Part shown: positions 46,104 to 54,460 of the stretch, in pieces
Position numbering within the stretch: the stretch's first letter is position 1
How the letters are laid out: the number at the start of each line of letters is the position of its first letter
NCBI GenBank assembly: GCA_900197615.1
Contig: FZLR01000009.1
Span: 1-54,460, forward strand
DNA: 54,460 nt
From: Rhodospirillaceae bacterium Spongia-Bin9
Lineage (GTDB): Bacteria; Pseudomonadota; Alphaproteobacteria; Bin65
Direction of reading: 5' to 3'
Program-made: the position numbers and the translations under genes
Notes under the pieces: generated by a model
The model's database searches: none
The model's input: only the letters and a program-made list of their open reading frames with translations
Told to the model about the DNA's origin: nothing

Positions 46104-47729
46104 ATGGCAGATGCATCATCGTCGATAGACCGGCCGGCCCGGAGCGGCGCACAGGAGCGTCGCCGCCGCAGGCGAGGGCGTCGCCCGGCAGACGGTTCGG
46201 CGGTCGATAACCGGTCTGTCGCCGGATCCGAGAGTCGACCTGCCCGCAAGGTCGATTATCGCCGGCTGGTCAATCCGTTCGAGCCGGTGCGCGTCTATTC
46301 CGACGATCATATCGCCGCCATCCACGACACCGCGCTTAAGGTGCTGGAAGAGCTGGGCATGCGCCTGTTGCTGCCGGAGGCGCTCGACCTGCTGCGCACA
46401 AAGGCGGCGGACGGCGTTTCGATCGACGACGACGCCCGGCATTGCCGCTTCGACCGCGGGCTGGTGGCCGCGGCGATCGCGACGGCGCCGGCGCAGTGGA
46501 CCCTGCATGGCGGCACGGCCGAAACCTCGCTGGCGTTCGGCGGCCGGCACGTCATCTGGTGCGCGGTCGGCGGCGCGCCGCATATCTCGGACCTCGACGG
46601 CGGAAAACGGCCCGGAACCCTGGAGGACAGCAGCAACATCATGCGGCTGTGCGAGCATTACGATGTCATGCATGTGCAGGGCCCGAACGTCGAAGCGCAG
46701 GATATCGACACCGCGTTTCGCCATCTGGAAGTCACCCGCGCGCAACTCGTCCTCTCGACCAAGCCGCCATTCGTCTACTGCCGCGGCAAGGGCCAGGTCG
46801 CCGATGGCATGGAGATGGTGCGGATCGCCCGCGGCCTTTCGGAGGAGGCGTTCCGGGCCGCACCCTATGTTTACACCGTCATCAACACCAACTCGCCGCT
46901 GGTGCTCGACCGGCCGATGCTCCAGGGGATCATGGATTACGCTGCCAACGGCCAGCCGATCCTCCTGACGCCCTTCACGCTTTCGGGCGCGATGGCGCCG
47001 GTCACCATCCCCGGCGCCTTGGTCCAGCAGCATGCCGAGTTTCTCGCCGGACTGGTGATCAGCCAGCTGACCCGCCCCGGCGCGCCGGTCTGCTACGGCG
47101 CCTTTACCTCCAACGTCGCCATGCGCAGCGGGGCGCCGGCCTTCGGCACGCCGGAGAATGTCCGGGCCGCCTTCGCCAGTGGGCAGCTTGCCCGGCTGGT
47201 CGACGTGCCGTGGCGCTCCTCCGGGTCGTGCACGGCCAACTGCGTCGACGCCCAGGCGGTCTACGAGACCCAGATGGCGATGTGGGGCGCGACACTCGGC
47301 GGCGCGAACTTCGTCGCCCATGCCGCCGGCTGGATGGAAGGCGGGCTGACCGGCTCGATGGAGAAATTCATCGTCGATATCGAGATGCTGCAGCAGATGG
47401 CGGAACTGATGCAGCCTGTTAGCGTGGACGAAGACGATCTCGCCTTCGAGGCGATGCGCGATGTCGGCAGCGGCGGCCATTTCTTCGGCACGCAGCACAC
47501 GATGGATCGCTACGAGACAGCTTTTTACGAACCTTTCCTGTCCGATTGGAGCAACTTCAACCAGTGGACCGAGAACGGCTCGGTTCAGACGCCGGAACGG
47601 GCGAACGCCATCTGGAAAAAAGTGCTGGACGAATTCGAGCCGCCGAAGATGGACGAAGCCGTCCGCGAGGCCCTGGACGATTTCGTCGCCCGCCGCACCG
47701 CCGAGGGCGGCGCGCCGCCGCTAAGTTGA
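46104..47729 (+). CDS. Non-pyrrolysine MttB-family (trimethylamine/betaine:corrinoid) methyltransferase
   Basis: 541 residues from ATG 46104. MttB-superfamily TIM-barrel methyltransferase: PVRVYSDDHIAAIHDTALKVLEELGMRLLLPEALDLL at the start, WCAVGGAPHISDLDGGKRPGTLEDSSNIMRLCEHYDVMHVQGPNVEAQDID, FTLSGAMAPVTIPGALVQQHAEFLAGLVI, and the C-terminal DVGSGGHFFGTQHTMDRYETAFYEPFLSDWSNFNQWTENG. The frame contains no in-frame TAG, so it lacks pyrrolysine and belongs to the group that includes glycine-betaine methyltransferase MtgB. An unusual N-terminal tail is Arg-rich (ERRRRRRGRRPADG). First gene of the amine-demethylation operon, 56 bp before an FAD oxidase. Corrinoid partner not in view. Confidence 0.9.
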   Translation: MADASSSIDRPARSGAQERRRRRRGRRPADGSAVDNRSVAGSESRPARKVDYRRLVNPFEPVRVYSDDHIAAIHDTALKVLEELGMRLLLPEALDLLRTKAADGVSIDDDARHCRFDRGLVAAAIATAPAQWTLHGGTAETSLAFGGRHVIWCAVGGAPHISDLDGGKRPGTLEDSSNIMRLCEHYDVMHVQGPNVEAQDIDTAFRHLEVTRAQLVLSTKPPFVYCRGKGQVADGMEMVRIARGLSEEAFRAAPYVYTVINTNSPLVLDRPMLQGIMDYAANGQPILLTPFTLSGAMAPVTIPGALVQQHAEFLAGLVISQLTRPGAPVCYGAFTSNVAMRSGAPAFGTPENVRAAFASGQLARLVDVPWRSSGSCTANCVDAQAVYETQMAMWGATLGGANFVAHAAGWMEGGLTGSMEKFIVDIEMLQQMAELMQPVSVDEDDLAFEAMRDVGSGGHFFGTQHTMDRYETAFYEPFLSDWSNFNQWTENGSVQTPERANAIWKKVLDEFEPPKMDEAVREALDDFVARRTAEGGAPPLS

Positions 47730-47785
47730 CGGCGGCAGCCCGGCGAACCGAGAAGGCCGGCGAACCGAGAAGGAGTGAGAGAGAC

Positions 47786-49090
47786 GTGGTCGATACTACA
47801 GACGCTATCGTTATCGGGGCCGGGGTCATCGGCGCGGCTACTTCGTTCGAACTTGCCAAAACCGGCCGCAAGGTGGTGTCGGTCGATGCCAACGGCGATG
47901 CCGGCATGGGATCGACCGCCGGATCCTGCGCCATTATCCGGGTGCATTACTCTACGCTGGACGGCACCGCCTTCGCCTATGAAGGCTATTTCTACTGGCG
48001 CGACTGGGCCGACTACCTGGAAGTCGCCGACGAGGCCGGCCTGGCCCGGTTCGTCCAGTGCGGCGCTTTGGTGATGGCGGTCGATGCCAACGGATATCTC
48101 ACGAAACACAAAAGGTATTGCGACGAACTCGATATTCCGTATGAGGATTGGGATGCCGATGCGATCCTGCGCCGCCTGCCGCAATTCGATCTGGCCTGCC
48201 ATTCGCCGGCCAAGCGCATGGACGATGCCGGTTTCGGCGAACCGACCGGCGGCTCGGTCAAGGCCGGGGTCTACTGGCCGACCGCGGGATACATCACCGA
48301 TCCTCAGCTTGCTTCCCACAACCTGCGCCGGGCGGCGGAAGCCAAAGGCGCACGCTTCCGGTTCAATGCCCGCGTGACGGATATCCTGCAGCAGGACGGC
48401 CGCACCGCCGGGGTCAGGCTGGCGGACGGCGCGGAAATCCATGCGCCGGTTGTGGTCAATGTCGGCGGGCCGGCGTCCTACAAGCTCAACGAGATGGCGG
48501 GCGTGACCGGCGACATGACGATCAAGACCCGGGCACTGAAGCAGGAAGTGGTCCACGTTCCGGCGCCGGAGGGGATGGATTTCGAGGCGAACGGCTTTGT
48601 CATGTCCGACAGCGATATCAGCGTCTATACCCGGCCGGAGCAGGGCAACCATATCCTGATCGGCAGCGAGGATCCGGAATGCGACGCGCGCGACTGGGTC
48701 GATCCGGACGACTACGACACCAATTTCACCGACCAGTGGACCCACCAGGCCTACCGCTTTGCCCAGCGGCTGCCGACGCTCGGCATCCCGAGCCGGATGA
48801 AAGGCGTCGTCGATCTTTACGATGTGTCCGACGACTGGATTCCGATCTACGACAAGTCGGCACTGCCGGGATTCTACATGGCCTGCGGCTCGAGCGGAAA
48901 CCAGTTCAAGAATGCGGCGATCGCCGGCAAGATGATGGCTTCGCTCATCGACTATTGCGAAGCCGGTAACGATCACGATACCGACCCGCTGCAATTTACC
49001 CTGCCGTATATCGGCCGGGCGATCGATGTGGGATTCTTCTCCCGCAAGCGCGAGATCAATCCCGAGAGCAGCTTCTCGGTGCTGGGCTAG
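47786..49090 (+). CDS. FAD-dependent amine oxidoreductase (DAO / sarcosine-oxidase-beta-like)
   Basis: 434 residues from GTG 47786, with AAGGAG ten bases upstream. N-terminal dinucleotide-binding motif DAIVIGAGVIGAATSFELAKTGRKVVSVDAN, then AGSCAIIRVHYS, a DAO-fold substrate domain, and the C-terminal FYMACGSSGNQFKNAAIAGKMMASLI. This single-domain form has no GcvT domain, unlike its two downstream neighbours. It probably oxidises a secondary or tertiary amine such as an N-methylated amino acid. Substrate not determinable. 18 bp before the next gene. Confidence 0.88.
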   Translation: MVDTTDAIVIGAGVIGAATSFELAKTGRKVVSVDANGDAGMGSTAGSCAIIRVHYSTLDGTAFAYEGYFYWRDWADYLEVADEAGLARFVQCGALVMAVDANGYLTKHKRYCDELDIPYEDWDADAILRRLPQFDLACHSPAKRMDDAGFGEPTGGSVKAGVYWPTAGYITDPQLASHNLRRAAEAKGARFRFNARVTDILQQDGRTAGVRLADGAEIHAPVVVNVGGPASYKLNEMAGVTGDMTIKTRALKQEVVHVPAPEGMDFEANGFVMSDSDISVYTRPEQGNHILIGSEDPECDARDWVDPDDYDTNFTDQWTHQAYRFAQRLPTLGIPSRMKGVVDLYDVSDDWIPIYDKSALPGFYMACGSSGNQFKNAAIAGKMMASLIDYCEAGNDHDTDPLQFTLPYIGRAIDVGFFSRKREINPESSFSVLG

Positions 49091-49108
49091 GGACGAGGGA
49101 ACGCGACC

Positions 49109-51556
49109 ATGGCCGATCTGCCAACGACTGCCCGTGTCGTCATCGTCGGCGGCGGCGCCGTCGGCGCCTCCAGCCTCTACCATCTGGCGCTCAAGGGCTG
49201 GACCGATTGCATCCTGCTGGAAAAGAACGAGCTGACATCGGGCTCGACCTGGCACGCCGCCGGCAATGTGCCGACCTTCTCGGCAAGCTGGTCGGTCATG
49301 AACATGCAGCGCTATTCGACGGAGCTGTATCGCGATCTCGGCGAGCGGGTCGACTATCCGATGAACTACCACGTCACCGGGTCGCTGCGCCTCGCCCATT
49401 CGCGTAACCGGATGATGGAGTTCGAACGGGTCGTCGGCATGGGCCGCTACCAGGGCCTCGATGTCTCGATGGTCTCCGTGGCCGACCTGAAGGACCGCTA
49501 TCCCTTCCTGGAAACCCACGATCTGGCCGGCGGCCTGTACGATCCCTACGACGGCGATATCGATCCGGCGCAGTTGACCCAGGCGCTGGCGAAAGGCGCG
49601 CGCGACCTGGGCGCGAAGATCGTTCGTTTCTGCCCGGCTACGGGGGTGCGCCGCGAGGGCGGGGAGTGGGTCGTCGAGACGCCGCAGGGCGAAATCCGCT
49701 GCGAATACGCGGTCAACGCCGCGGGCTATCGCGCCCAGGAGGTCGGCGCAATGTTCGGCCGTTTCGTGCCGATGGTCAGCATGTCCCACCAGTATATGCT
49801 GACCGATCCGATCCCGGAGCTCGAGTCCTGGAGCGCCGGAGAGGGCCGGAAACTACCGCTGCTGCGCGACGTCGACAGCTCCTATTATCTGCGCCAGGAA
49901 AAATTCGGCCTCAATCTCGGCCCCTACGAGCGCAATTGCCGTGCGCACTGGACGACGCCGGACGATCCGATGCCGGAGGATTTTTCCTTCCAGCTTTATC
50001 CGGACGATCTCGACCGGCTCGAATGGTATATCGAGGATGCGATGGAACGGGTGCCGATTCTCGGTTCCGCCGGCGTCAACAAGGTCATCAACGGGCCGAT
50101 CCCCTACACGCCGGACGGCAACCCTCTCATCGGTCCGATGCCGGGCGTGCCGAACGCTTACGAAGCCTGCGTCTTCACCTTCGGCATCGCCCAGGCGGGC
50201 GGTGCCGGCAAGGTGCTCGCCGAATGGGTCGTCGAAGGCGGCACGGAATGGGACATGTGGAGCTGCGACCCGCGCCGCTTCACGGCTTACGCCGACCAGG
50301 ACCATACCAACCAGAAGGGCATGGAGGTCTACGGTCACGAATACGCCATGCACTTCCCGCACCACGAATGGCCGGCCGGCCGCGGCAAGCGCCTGTCGCC
50401 GATCCACGGCCGGCTGAAGGAATTCGGCGCCCGGTTCGGCGTCTACGGCGGCTGGGAGCGGGCCAACTGGTTCGCGCAGCCGGGCGACGACACCTCGGAG
50501 GAGGCGACACAGACCTGGGAGCGGGAAGGGCCCTGGTTCCCGCGCATCCGCGAAGAGTGCGAGGCGGTGCGCGACGCCGCCGGCATCCTCAATTTGTGCG
50601 GTTTTTCCCGCTATCTCGCGACCGGCGCAGACGCTGTGGGATGGCTAGACGGCCTGATGACCGGAAGAATCCCGTCGGTCGGGCGCATTGGCCTGGGCTA
50701 TTTCCCGGACGAGCGAGGCCGCATCGTCACCGAGATGTCGCTGATTCGCCTGGCAAAAGACAAGGTGCTGCTCATCACTGCCGCCGCCGCGGAATGGCAC
50801 GATCTGGAATGGCTGCACAAACATCTGCCCGACGGTTCCGACATCCAAATAGAAAACCGCACGGAGGAATTCGACTGCCAGATCCTGACCGGCCCCAAAA
50901 CAAGGGATATCCTGTCCGGCCTGTGCGATGCGGACCTGAACCAACCCTGGCTGAGCTGGCAGAAGACGAAAATTGCCGGCAAGCCGGTTCTTTTGTTGCG
51001 CGTGTCGTACGCCGGCGAACTGGGATGGGAAGTTCACACGCATACCGAAGACACCGGCGCGGTGTTCGACGCGGTCTGGCAGGCAGGAAAGGTCCATGGC
51101 CTGAAACCGTTCGGCATGTACGCCCTGAACAGCCTGCGGCTGGAGAAAGGCTACCGCGCCTGGAAGGGCGATCTCTCGACCGATTACACCGTCCTCGAAG
51201 GCGGGCTCGACCGGTTCGTGCGCTGGAGCAAGGAGAGCTTCGTCGGCAAGGCGGCCATGGAGATCGAGCGCCAGGCCGGCCCGGCCAAGCGATTCGTGAC
51301 ATTGGTGGTCGATGCCGGCGCCTGCGACGCGCCCTACATGTCGACCCTGCGCTACGGTGAGGAGCAGGTCGGCGAGACCACGTCCGGCGGCTGGGGCCAC
51401 CGCATCGGCAAGTCGATCGCGCTCGGCATGGCGCGGGCCGACCTGGCGGTCGAGGGTACGGAGCTGGATGTCGAGATCTTCGGCGAGCGCCACCGCGCCG
51501 TCGTCCAGGCCGACCGGCCGCTCTACGACCCGGACAACGCCCGGATGAGGGCCTGA
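49109..51556 (+). CDS. FAD-GcvT fusion, dimethylglycine/sarcosine dehydrogenase-like (copy 1)
   Basis: 815 residues from ATG 49109. An N-terminal DAO domain (VVIVGGGAVGASSLYHLALKGWTDCILLEKNELTSGSTWHAAG) contains TWHAAG, whose His carries covalent FAD in dimethylglycine and sarcosine dehydrogenases. The DAO domain extends to about residue 400. From about 420 a GcvT-like tetrahydrofolate-binding domain follows (GVYGGWERANWFAQPG, AVRDAAGILNLCGFSRYLATGADAVGWLDGLMTGRIP, VSYAGELGWEVHT). Oxidises an N-methyl group and passes formaldehyde-level carbon to THF as methylene-THF. Tandem with copy 2, three bases apart. Confidence 0.93.
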   Translation: MADLPTTARVVIVGGGAVGASSLYHLALKGWTDCILLEKNELTSGSTWHAAGNVPTFSASWSVMNMQRYSTELYRDLGERVDYPMNYHVTGSLRLAHSRNRMMEFERVVGMGRYQGLDVSMVSVADLKDRYPFLETHDLAGGLYDPYDGDIDPAQLTQALAKGARDLGAKIVRFCPATGVRREGGEWVVETPQGEIRCEYAVNAAGYRAQEVGAMFGRFVPMVSMSHQYMLTDPIPELESWSAGEGRKLPLLRDVDSSYYLRQEKFGLNLGPYERNCRAHWTTPDDPMPEDFSFQLYPDDLDRLEWYIEDAMERVPILGSAGVNKVINGPIPYTPDGNPLIGPMPGVPNAYEACVFTFGIAQAGGAGKVLAEWVVEGGTEWDMWSCDPRRFTAYADQDHTNQKGMEVYGHEYAMHFPHHEWPAGRGKRLSPIHGRLKEFGARFGVYGGWERANWFAQPGDDTSEEATQTWEREGPWFPRIREECEAVRDAAGILNLCGFSRYLATGADAVGWLDGLMTGRIPSVGRIGLGYFPDERGRIVTEMSLIRLAKDKVLLITAAAAEWHDLEWLHKHLPDGSDIQIENRTEEFDCQILTGPKTRDILSGLCDADLNQPWLSWQKTKIAGKPVLLLRVSYAGELGWEVHTHTEDTGAVFDAVWQAGKVHGLKPFGMYALNSLRLEKGYRAWKGDLSTDYTVLEGGLDRFVRWSKESFVGKAAMEIERQAGPAKRFVTLVVDAGACDAPYMSTLRYGEEQVGETTSGGWGHRIGKSIALGMARADLAVEGTELDVEIFGERHRAVVQADRPLYDPDNARMRA

Positions 51557-51559
51557 GCG

Positions 51560-54010
51560 ATGGCGGCGCTGCCCCGGCAGGCCCGGGCCGTCATTATCGG
51601 CGGCGGCGTTTCCGGCTGCTCGGTCGCCTATCATCTTGCAAAACTCGGCTGGAAAGACATCGTACTGCTTGAGCGCAAGCAGCTGACCTGCGGCACGACC
51701 TGGCACGCCGCCGGCCTGATCGGGCAGCTGCGCGCCAGCCTGAACCTGACGCGGCTGGCGAAATATTCCGCGGAACTTTACGTCCGGTTGGAAGAAGAGA
51801 CCGGCATCGCCACCGGGATGCGCCAGAACGGCTCGATCACCGTAGCGCTGACCGAAGAGCGCAAGGAGGAAATCTATCGCCAGGCCTCGCTGGCGCGCGC
51901 CTTCGATGTCGAAGTCGCGGAAATTACGCCGTCGGAGACGAAGGCGCTTTATCCTCACCTGAATGTCGGCGATGTCGCCGGCGCCGTTCACCTGCCCCTC
52001 GACGGCCAATGCGATCCGGCGAATATCGCGCTGGCGCTGGCGAAGGGCGCGCGCCAGAACGGCGCTCTATTGGCCGAGGGCGTGAAGGTCACCGGGGTTT
52101 CAAGCGCGAACGGCCGCGTCGCCGGCGTCTCCTGGGAGCGCGACGGAGAGCGGGGCGAGATCGCCAGCGATATCGTGATCAACTGCGCCGGCATGTGGGC
52201 GCGGGAACTGGGCGCGATGAGCGGCGTGACGATCCCGCTGCATGCCTGCGAGCATTTCTACATCGTCACCGAGCCGATCCCCGATCTCGGCGCGTTGCCC
52301 GTGCTGCGCGTGCCCGACGAGTGCGCCTACTACAAGGAGGATGCCGGCAAGATGCTGCTCGGCGCCTTCGAGCCCGTCGCCAAGCCCTGGGGCATGGACG
52401 GCATCCCGGAAGACTTCTGCTTCGACCAGCTGCCCGAGGATTTCGACCATTTCGAACCGATCCTCGAACAGGCGGTCGGGCGTATGCCGCTGCTCGGCGA
52501 GGCCGGAATCCACACCTTCTTCAACGGTCCCGAGAGCTTTACCCCGGACGACCGCTACTATCTGGGCGAAGCGCCCGAGCTGCGCGGCTACTGGATAGCC
52601 GCGGGCTACAACTCCATCGGCATCGTCTCGTCGGGCGGCGCGGGAATGGCGCTCGCCCAGTGGATCGCCGACGGCGAAGCGCCGTTCGACCTGTGGGAGG
52701 TCGATATCCGGCGGGTCCAGCCGTTCCAGAAGAACCGCCACTATCTGAAACACCGGGTGAGCGAGACCCTGGGCCTGCTCTATGCCGACCATTTTCCCTA
52801 CCGGCAGCCGGCCAGCGCCCGCGGCGTCCGCCGCTCGCCGCTGCACGAGCATCTGAAGGCGCGCGGCGCCTGCTTCGGCGAAACGGCGGGCTGGGAGCGT
52901 GCCAACTGGTTCGCGCCGGCCGGCGCCGCCCCGGAATACCGCTACAGCTGGAAGCGCCAGAACTGGTTCGAGCATTCGCGCGACGAGCACATGGCGGTCC
53001 GCGAGCGCGTCGGCCTGTTCGACATGACCTCTTTCGGCAAGTTGCGCGTCGAGGGCCGTGATGCCGAAACCGTGCTGAACCGGATTTGCGGCAACGATGT
53101 CGCGGTGCTGCCGGGCCGGCTGGTCTACACCCAGTGGCTTAACGCCCGCGGCGGCATCGAGGCGGATCTGACGGTCGCGCGCCTGTCCGAGACCGAATTC
53201 CTGGTCGTCACGCCGGCGGCGACCGTGCAGCGCGACCTCGCCTGGCTACGCCGCCACATCCCGGACGACGCCCATATCGTCGTCACCGACGTGACGGCGG
53301 GCGAGGCGGTATTGTGCGTTATGGGACCGAAAGCGCGCGCCGTGCTGAACGCCTGTTCGCCGGCCGACCTGTCGAACGAGGCGTTTCCGTTCGGCTCGGT
53401 CCGGGAGATCGAAATCGGCATGGGCCTCGCCCGGGCGCACCGCGTTTCCTATGTCGGCGAACTCGGCTGGGAACTCTACGTCTCCGCCGAAATGGCCGCG
53501 CATGTCTTCGAAGCGCTGGAAGAGGCGGGGGCGGTGCACGGCCTCGAATTGTGCGGCCTGCACATGATGGACAGCTGCCGGATCGAGAAGGCCTTCCGCC
53601 ATTTCGGCCACGACATCACCGACGAGGATCATGTGCTCGAAGCCGGCCTCGGCTTCGCCGTGCGCACGAAGAAGCCGGACTTTTTCGGCCGGGACGCCGT
53701 TTTGCGCAAACGGGAGGAAGGTCTTTCCCGGCGTCTGCTGCAATTCCGCTTGCGCGACCCCGAGCCGCTGCTGTTCCATAACGAACCCATCGTGCGGGAC
53801 GGCGAGATGGTCGGTTATCTGACCTCAGGCAACTACGGCCATGCGCTGGGCGGTGCGGTCGGCCTGGGCTATGTGCCGTGCCCGGACGGCGAGAGCGCCG
53901 AGGCGCAGCTTGCCTCGGGCTACGAAATCGAGATCGCCGGCGCGCGCGTCGCCGCCGATGTTTCGCTCCGGCCCATGTACGATCCGGCAGCCGAGCGGGT
54001 GCGAATGTGA
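51560..54010 (+). CDS. FAD-GcvT fusion, dimethylglycine/sarcosine dehydrogenase-like (copy 2)
   Basis: 816 residues from ATG 51560, same architecture as copy 1 but clearly diverged: AVIIGGGVSGCSVAYHLAKLGWKDIVLLERKQLTCGTTWHAAGLIGQLRASLNLT, with the covalent-FAD TWHAAG preserved. The GcvT half has CFGETAGWERANWFAPAG, MAVRERVGLFDMTSFGKLRVEGRDAETVLNRICGND, RVSYVGELGWELYVS and GLHMMDSCRIEKAFRHFGHDIT. Copy 2 keeps the conserved AAGLIGQLR segment that copy 1 replaces with AAGNVPTFS, so the two probably act on successive or different N-methyl substrates. 35 bp before the second MttB gene. Confidence 0.93.
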   Translation: MAALPRQARAVIIGGGVSGCSVAYHLAKLGWKDIVLLERKQLTCGTTWHAAGLIGQLRASLNLTRLAKYSAELYVRLEEETGIATGMRQNGSITVALTEERKEEIYRQASLARAFDVEVAEITPSETKALYPHLNVGDVAGAVHLPLDGQCDPANIALALAKGARQNGALLAEGVKVTGVSSANGRVAGVSWERDGERGEIASDIVINCAGMWARELGAMSGVTIPLHACEHFYIVTEPIPDLGALPVLRVPDECAYYKEDAGKMLLGAFEPVAKPWGMDGIPEDFCFDQLPEDFDHFEPILEQAVGRMPLLGEAGIHTFFNGPESFTPDDRYYLGEAPELRGYWIAAGYNSIGIVSSGGAGMALAQWIADGEAPFDLWEVDIRRVQPFQKNRHYLKHRVSETLGLLYADHFPYRQPASARGVRRSPLHEHLKARGACFGETAGWERANWFAPAGAAPEYRYSWKRQNWFEHSRDEHMAVRERVGLFDMTSFGKLRVEGRDAETVLNRICGNDVAVLPGRLVYTQWLNARGGIEADLTVARLSETEFLVVTPAATVQRDLAWLRRHIPDDAHIVVTDVTAGEAVLCVMGPKARAVLNACSPADLSNEAFPFGSVREIEIGMGLARAHRVSYVGELGWELYVSAEMAAHVFEALEEAGAVHGLELCGLHMMDSCRIEKAFRHFGHDITDEDHVLEAGLGFAVRTKKPDFFGRDAVLRKREEGLSRRLLQFRLRDPEPLLFHNEPIVRDGEMVGYLTSGNYGHALGGAVGLGYVPCPDGESAEAQLASGYEIEIAGARVAADVSLRPMYDPAAERVRM

Positions 54011-54045
54011 GCGGCGGCAGCCGGAAACTTACAGGGAGGCAGACC

Positions 54046-54460
54046 ATGTCTCGCGATCGGAATCCCAGGGATCGGGCAGGGCGCCGCGCCGGCGGCCGGG
54101 AAGCCAGGCGGGCCCTGCGGGCCGCGCCGCTGGCCGAGGATGTCCGGCCGGTCCGCGCCGGACTGGAAGGCGGACGCTACAAGGCGCTGACCGATGGCCA
54201 GGTGCAGCAAATTCACAGGGCGGCACTGAAAATTCTGGCGGAAATCGGCCTTGCCGACGCGCCTGAGTCCGGCGTTGCGATGATGACGGCCGCCGGCGCC
54301 GTTCTGGGCGAAGACGGCCGTTTGCGTTTCTCCCAGGCGCTGGTCGAGGACATGCTGGCGAAGGCGGCGCGGGATATCACCCTGCACGGCCAGGATCCGA
54401 AGCACGATATCCGGCCCGGCGGCAGCCGCGTCCACTACGGCACGGCGGGCGCGGCGGGCC
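54046..54460 (+). CDS. Second MttB-family methyltransferase, partial at window end
   Basis: 138 codons are visible before the window ends; start ATG 54046, with AGGGAGGC upstream. After an Arg/Ala-rich tail (SRDRNPRDRAGRRAGGREARRALRAA), the MttB N-terminal domain is recognisable: YKALTDGQVQQIHRAALKILAEIGLADAPESGVAMMTAAGAVLGEDGRLRFSQALVEDMLAKAARDITLHGQDPKHDI. It resembles the first MttB of the operon in position and tail composition but is distinct in sequence. The active-site region lies beyond the window, so presence or absence of pyrrolysine cannot be seen here. Confidence 0.85.
   Translation, partial: MSRDRNPRDRAGRRAGGREARRALRAAPLAEDVRPVRAGLEGGRYKALTDGQVQQIHRAALKILAEIGLADAPESGVAMMTAAGAVLGEDGRLRFSQALVEDMLAKAARDITLHGQDPKHDIRPGGSRVHYGTAGAAG

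Noticed and set aside
46104-47729. Pyrrolysine-containing MttB
   Set aside because: The frame is continuous with no in-frame TAG, so this copy is of the non-pyrrolysine type.
47585-49789. 734-residue minus-strand open frame
   Set aside because: Antisense shadow across the FAD oxidase and the first FAD-GcvT gene.

Overview
The window is high-GC, densely coded bacterial chromosome. Gene content points to an aerobic (perhaps facultative) alphaproteobacterium, probably Rhodospirillales-like. The signs are a ctaA/COX15-type heme A synthase, the sfsA / CinA-like / map / radC neighbourhood, secG followed by pyrG, many catabolic oxidoreductases, and intergenic REP/MITE-like palindromes containing GTCATTTCGACCGG-type arms. 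No rRNA, replication origin or CRISPR array was seen. Two tRNAs are present: Leu-TAA and Glu-TTC.

Layout. 1-2.1 kb: a Calx-beta/outer-membrane-barrel gene, frameshifted and apparently cut by the end of an IS21-like element at the window edge. 2.3-7.2 kb: housekeeping genes cysS, an SDR, secG and pyrG; pyrG carries a 52-nt pure G/C insertion. 7.3-7.9 kb: an RHH/PIN toxin-antitoxin pair. 8.0-10.4 kb: an M48 lipoprotein protease and a DUF1353 protein. 10.4-13.2 kb: an AT-rich island with a decayed M48 copy and a large orphan protein that looks like a restriction-endonuclease-like plus PIN-like fusion. 13.3-16.7 kb: RidA, a Rieske oxygenase and a translationally coupled glutamine-synthetase-like ligase. 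17.2-21.1 kb: MscS channel, GST and glycerol kinase.

21.3-30.0 kb is a catabolic block. It has a three-subunit molybdenum hydroxylase (C-A-B order) whose FAD subunit carries the extra cysteine insert of 4-hydroxybenzoyl-CoA reductase, then a VOC protein, an acyl-CoA dehydrogenase, a gamma-butyrobetaine-dioxygenase-like enzyme and a benzoate-CoA-ligase-like enzyme. 30.1-34.8 kb: heme A synthase, radC, map, sfsA, a CinA-like protein and a small membrane protein. 34.9-38.9 kb: tRNA-Leu, a HigBA module, a hemerythrin protein, a nitronate monooxygenase, a 1.26-kb repeat-rich non-coding stretch and tRNA-Glu. 39.1-45.9 kb: an adenylate cyclase, a YghU-like GST, fused isobutyryl-CoA mutase IcmF and a DUF4258/DUF2283 pair.

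46.1 kb to the end holds the most coherent pathway: an operon of a non-pyrrolysine MttB-family methyltransferase, a single-domain FAD amine oxidase, two tandem FAD-GcvT fusions of the dimethylglycine/sarcosine dehydrogenase type, and the start of a second MttB homologue. Read together, the genes suggest stepwise demethylation of a quaternary amine such as glycine betaine, with methyl groups passed to a corrinoid and/or tetrahydrofolate. This substrate assignment is inference. The methyltransferases' corrinoid partner protein is not in the window.
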